A stretch of 64,000 bases of DNA, from the NCBI GenBank assembly GCA_002083635.1, contig MSXP01000002.1, forward strand, positions 62,001 to 126,000, written 5' to 3'. The translations under genes and the position numbers were made by a program. The notes below the pieces were generated by a model that did not search any database, was not told the DNA's origin, and was given only the letters and a program-made list of their open reading frames with translations. The stretch comes from Proteobacteria bacterium ST_bin12. Lineage in GTDB: Bacteria; Pseudomonadota; Gammaproteobacteria; Burkholderiales; Methylophilaceae. Shown here one piece after another: positions 61,498-64,000 of the stretch (position 1 is the stretch's first letter; each line of letters starts with the position of its first letter).

Positions 61498-62292
61498 ATG
61501 AAACAATATACTGATTTACTGAATCACGTTTTAGCCCACGGCAATACTAAAACAGACCGCACTGGTACAGGCACAACTTCTGTGTTTGGCTACCAAATGC
61601 GTTTTGATTTAAATGCAGGCTTTCCGCTTCTCACCACAAAAAAAGTGCATTTAAAATCCATTATTCATGAGCTATTGTGGTTTTTACAAGGTAGCACCAA
61701 TATTGCCTACTTAAAAGAAAATGGCGTGCGTATTTGGGATGAATGGGCGGATGAGAATGGTAATTTAGGCCCTGTTTACGGATATCAGTGGCGCAATTGG
61801 CCAAAGCCCGATGGCACGCATATTGATCAAATTACGCAGGTGATTCATTCGATTAAAAAAACACCTGATTCGCGTCGGCTGATTGTTTCTGCTTGGAACG
61901 TAGCCGATGTAGACCAAATGAAATTGCCACCTTGCCATGCATTTTTTCAATTTTATGTAGCGGATGGCAAGTTAAGCTGTCAGCTGTATCAGCGCAGCGC
62001 AGATATTTTCTTGGGCGTTCCTTTTAATATTGCATCTTATGCGCTGTTAACCATGATGGTGGCGCAAGTATGCGGATTGAAATTAGGTGATTTCGTGCAC
62101 ACGCTTGGTGATGCACACATTTACAGCAATCATATGGAGCAAGTGCGCGAACAGTTGTCGCGTGCACCAAAATCGCTCCCTCAAATGCGCATTAACCCTC
62201 AAGTTAACGATATTTTTTCGTTTAAATTTGAAGATTTCACGCTAGAAAACTACGATCCACATCCTGCTATTCAAGCAAAAGTGGCTGTTTAA
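61498..62292 (+). CDS. thyA: Thymidylate synthase
   Basis: ThyA (264 residues, the usual E. coli-like length) methylates dUMP with methylenetetrahydrofolate. The catalytic Cys is in 'LPPCHAFFQFYV' (Cys146 region), preceded by the 'DSRRLIVSAWN' phosphate-binding Arg segment, and 'HTLGDAHIYSNHMEQVREQL' lies near residues 200-219. It starts five bases after thrC, so the two are probably co-transcribed. Confidence 0.97.
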   Translation: MKQYTDLLNHVLAHGNTKTDRTGTGTTSVFGYQMRFDLNAGFPLLTTKKVHLKSIIHELLWFLQGSTNIAYLKENGVRIWDEWADENGNLGPVYGYQWRNWPKPDGTHIDQITQVIHSIKKTPDSRRLIVSAWNVADVDQMKLPPCHAFFQFYVADGKLSCQLYQRSADIFLGVPFNIASYALLTMMVAQVCGLKLGDFVHTLGDAHIYSNHMEQVREQLSRAPKSLPQMRINPQVNDIFSFKFEDFTLENYDPHPAIQAKVAV

Positions 62293-62382
62293 GCGTCGTA
62301 ATTTTCATTTTTGGTTTTATTGAACCATTGTTCGGTTATATTAAGCCAAAAATGTAACAAATGTGTAATTAAACAATGACAT

Positions 62383-62405
62383 AAGAATTTTTAGGTACAA
62401 TTCTT
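62383..62405 (+). promoter_or_regulatory. Inverted repeat upstream of the PepSY gene
   Basis: AAGAATT (62383-62389) and AATTCTT (62399-62405) form a perfect 7-bp inverted repeat with a nine-base spacer. It lies about 60 bases upstream of the PepSY gene and could be an operator or a leader hairpin. No regulator is assigned. Confidence 0.35.
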
Positions 62406-62463
62406 GCTCAAATTAAAATGTAGTTATTTAAAAATTTATATTTAATTTACTCTGGAGATTATC

Positions 62464-62991
62464 ATGTTTCGTTTAACAATTGGTGCAACTTTGGTTGCGG
62501 CAGCATTTTTAGCAAATACAGCAATCGCAGGTCATGAGACCATTAAACCGCATAAAGTAGACAGCCTTGGCAAGTGTGTTAAAGCAGCGCTTACAGCGCA
62601 TGACGGAAAAATCGTCAAACTAGAAATGAAGTCAGAAGACAAAAAACCAATGTATGAGTTTGACATTGAGTCAGCTGATGGTACTGCTTGGGACATTGAA
62701 TGTAATGTTAAAACAGGCAAAGTTACCGAGATTGAGCAAGAAGTAAAAGCAGATGATGCTAAATTTAAAGCATTAGCTAAAGTATCTGAGGCAGATGCGA
62801 AAGCAACTGCATTAGCTGCGCATCCTGGCACTATTGTTGAAACGGAATACGAACTTGAACCAGATGGCAAAGCATCATACGAGTTTGATATTTTAGAAGC
62901 AGATAAAGAAGAAGTTAAAGTAGAAGTTGATGCGACAACAGGAAAAATTGTTGAAGTGAGTTATGAAGTGTATCAAATTGGCGAAGAGTAA
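62464..62991 (+). CDS. Secreted protein with two PepSY-like domains
   Basis: The 175-residue protein has a signal peptide (residues 1-22, AIA-GHE) and two tandem PepSY-like units: 'CVKAALTAHDGKIVKLEMKS' with 'YEFDIESADGTAWDIECNV' and 'KATALAAHPGTIVETEYELE' with 'YEFDILEADKEEVKVEVD'. It is strongly acidic. PepSY proteins often inhibit proteases or act in periplasmic sensing; the target is unknown. A GGAG ribosome binding site lies seven bases upstream. A bidirectional terminator follows at 63037. Confidence 0.85.
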   Translation: MFRLTIGATLVAAAFLANTAIAGHETIKPHKVDSLGKCVKAALTAHDGKIVKLEMKSEDKKPMYEFDIESADGTAWDIECNVKTGKVTEIEQEVKADDAKFKALAKVSEADAKATALAAHPGTIVETEYELEPDGKASYEFDILEADKEEVKVEVDATTGKIVEVSYEVYQIGEE

Positions 62992-63036
62992 TTTTTGGCC
63001 GAATTGAACAATTAGTTTTATTTAAGGCATCAATAC

Positions 63037-63061
63037 AAAAAGGCGCTTGAAGCGCCTTTTT
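63037..63061. terminator. Bidirectional intrinsic terminator
   Basis: AAAAAGGCGCT (63037-63047), TGA loop, AGCGCCTTTTT (63051-63061). The flanking A and T runs allow use in both directions: by the PepSY gene on the plus strand and by the minus-strand transcript downstream of the MocR-type gene. Confidence 0.9.
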
Positions 63062-63160
63062 GTATTTGAAAATAGAGTAGGGAGTCTACCCCTTTATCGT
63101 ATACAACTTTTGCAAATTGTGTAACGATAAAGGTCCTAGTGATAGCTCTCCCTTACTTAC
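63037..63160 (-). ncRNA. Candidate structured RNA on the minus strand
   Basis: Nested inverted repeats lie between the MocR-type gene and the terminator: AGGGAG/CTCCCT (63079-63084 with 63148-63153) as an outer stem, asymmetric internal loops, then a perfect 10-bp stem CCTTTATCGT/ACGATAAAGG (63091-63100 with 63124-63133), an inner ACAA/TTGT stem and a ten-base loop. Read on the minus strand the element ends in the terminator at 63061-63037. A weak promoter (TTAACA, 18 bases, CATATT) is present upstream. It may be an independent small RNA or the structured 3' end of the MocR-type mRNA. Confidence 0.42.
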
Positions 63161-63303
63161 AAATATGCAATTAACATACCATAGTTGTTAATTTTTAACC
63201 TTATGATTTATAAGGATAATTATTATTTAAATTATTAATGCTTAAGTTTATAGTGTTAAATTAGCCACCATTGGTTGTTCACAACCACCAATTTTAATTG
63301 TGT

Positions 63304-64000
63304 TTAGGCACGCAATACAATTGCGGATTGGTACATAAATGTGTTCTTCAAATATTCAACAGCCAATGTGATTTCATCTAAATTTAGATGAGCAAAGCCT
63401 AATCGCAAACCTGAAACTTGGCAGTGTTCTGAGTACTGATTAATGTAATATAGTTTGAGTTTTTGTTTTTCCGCATCTTTTAGTATTAAGTCCGTTTGAA
63501 TATGGGGTGCTAAATCTATCCACAAACCTAAGCCACTGTTTGATGATGAGAGCGTGCAAAATTCAGCCAATTCTGACTCAATTAAATGTGTTAAGTGAGT
63601 TTTGCGTGCTTGATAAATTTTAATTGATTTAGTGATATGGCGTTTAATTTCGCCAGATTCTAATAGCTCTGCTACTGCATGCTCTAGGAGTGCGTTGCCT
63701 TGCCTGTCTATCAGCGTAATGTCGCTTGCGCAATGCTTGATAACTGTTGTAGGTGCAACCATGTAGCCAACTCTAAAACCAGACGCTAAAATTTTAGAGA
63801 ATGAACTAATATAAATAACACGACCAGATTTGTCTAATTGTATCAATGGCCGTAGGTTGTCTTTTGTGTAGCTAAATTCAGATCCGCTACCATCTTCAAT
63901 AATCACAAAATTATATCGCTGCGCTAATTTTAATAAGCCTTTCCGGTTGTCAATTGACATCACAGCTCCAGTTGGCATCTGATGATGAGGCGTTACGTAA
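63304..64000 (-). CDS. MocR-type PLP-dependent regulator, C-terminal part (continues beyond window)
   Basis: The frame is open to the last base of the window on the minus strand, so the N-terminal part with the GntR-type winged helix is expected beyond it. The visible part is an aminotransferase-fold domain: 'VTPHHQMPTGAVMS', 'IIEDGSGSEFSY', the PLP lysine in 'ISSFSKILASGFRVGYMVAP', and a C-terminal region. This is the MocR/GabR/PdxR family, which senses PLP or amino compounds. The Met at 63978 is internal. Partner genes and DNA target cannot be seen. Confidence 0.85.
   Translation of the reverse strand, partial: YVTPHHQMPTGAVMSIDNRKGLLKLAQRYNFVIIEDGSGSEFSYTKDNLRPLIQLDKSGRVIYISSFSKILASGFRVGYMVAPTTVIKHCASDITLIDRQGNALLEHAVAELLESGEIKRHITKSIKIYQARKTHLTHLIESELAEFCTLSSSNSGLGLWIDLAPHIQTDLILKDAEKQKLKLYYINQYSEHCQVSGLRLGFAHLNLDEITLAVEYLKNTFMYQSAIVLRA

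Noticed and set aside
1..64000. CRISPR array or prophage
   Set aside because: No regularly spaced direct repeats with unique spacers and no phage structural or integrase genes.

Overview
The window looks like a chromosomal segment of a low-to-mid GC betaproteobacterium, most likely a methylotroph of the Methylophilaceae (Methylotenera/Methylophilus-like). The basis is the complex I operon ending in nuoN plus a DUF2818 gene, the thrS-infC-rpmI-rplT-pheST-ihfA block preceded by tRNA-Val(GAC), the pyrG-kdsA-eno-ftsB block, and a cluster in the order of the methanol-dehydrogenase accessory genes mxaRSACKL. Family assignments are by recognition of motifs and gene order; no database search was run.

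Layout. 1-8664: the distal part of the NADH:quinone oxidoreductase operon (nuoG end, nuoH to nuoN) and its DUF2818 companion. 8669-14742: envelope and housekeeping genes (DUF4124/DUF1996 protein, YpfJ-like metallopeptidase, Nudix hydrolase, SDR epimerase, MltB-like transglycosylase, 2OG-Fe(II) oxygenase). 14766-22827: translation block, tRNA-Val, thrS, infC (AUA start), rpmI, rplT, pheS, pheT, ihfA, a MerR regulator and tRNA-Pro. 22863-27710: two phosphohexomutases flanking a secreted EF-hand protein and a retropepsin-like protease, then a DUF3307-like membrane protein and iscX. 27711-32215: a long leader holding a candidate antisense-strand small RNA, then glyA, nrdR, a small membrane-anchored protein, ribD and tatD. 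32216-34260: a DnaA-box-like cluster, then mtnA overlapping a class II aldolase, which suggests a methylthioribose salvage branch. 34263-37221: an unrecognised helical protein and a two-subunit sodium/solute symporter with a large insertion. 37361-41575: pyrG, kdsA, eno, ftsB. 41612-48725: ygfZ, a YgfX-like gene, and the reverse-strand mxaL-K-C-A-S-R run. 49112-52270: a small membrane protein, fabA-fabB, a DUF1439 lipoprotein and an Mth938-like protein. 52393-62292: alaA, hom, a three-gene type-1-secretion-like export cassette, thrC, thyA. 62464-64000: a PepSY protein, a candidate structured RNA, and the C-terminal end of a MocR-type regulator.

The genes most likely to reward follow-up are: the ABC/HlyD/TolC cassette wedged between hom and thrC, whose ABC ATPase domain has lost several catalytic signatures; two candidate non-coding RNAs (about 27789-27850 and about 63037-63160, both on the minus strand); the mtnA-aldolase pair; the mxaRSACKL run without the dehydrogenase structural genes; infC with an AUA start; and the divergent tRNA-Val/oxygenase promoters sharing a palindromic -35 region. 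No insertion sequence, prophage or CRISPR array was seen.
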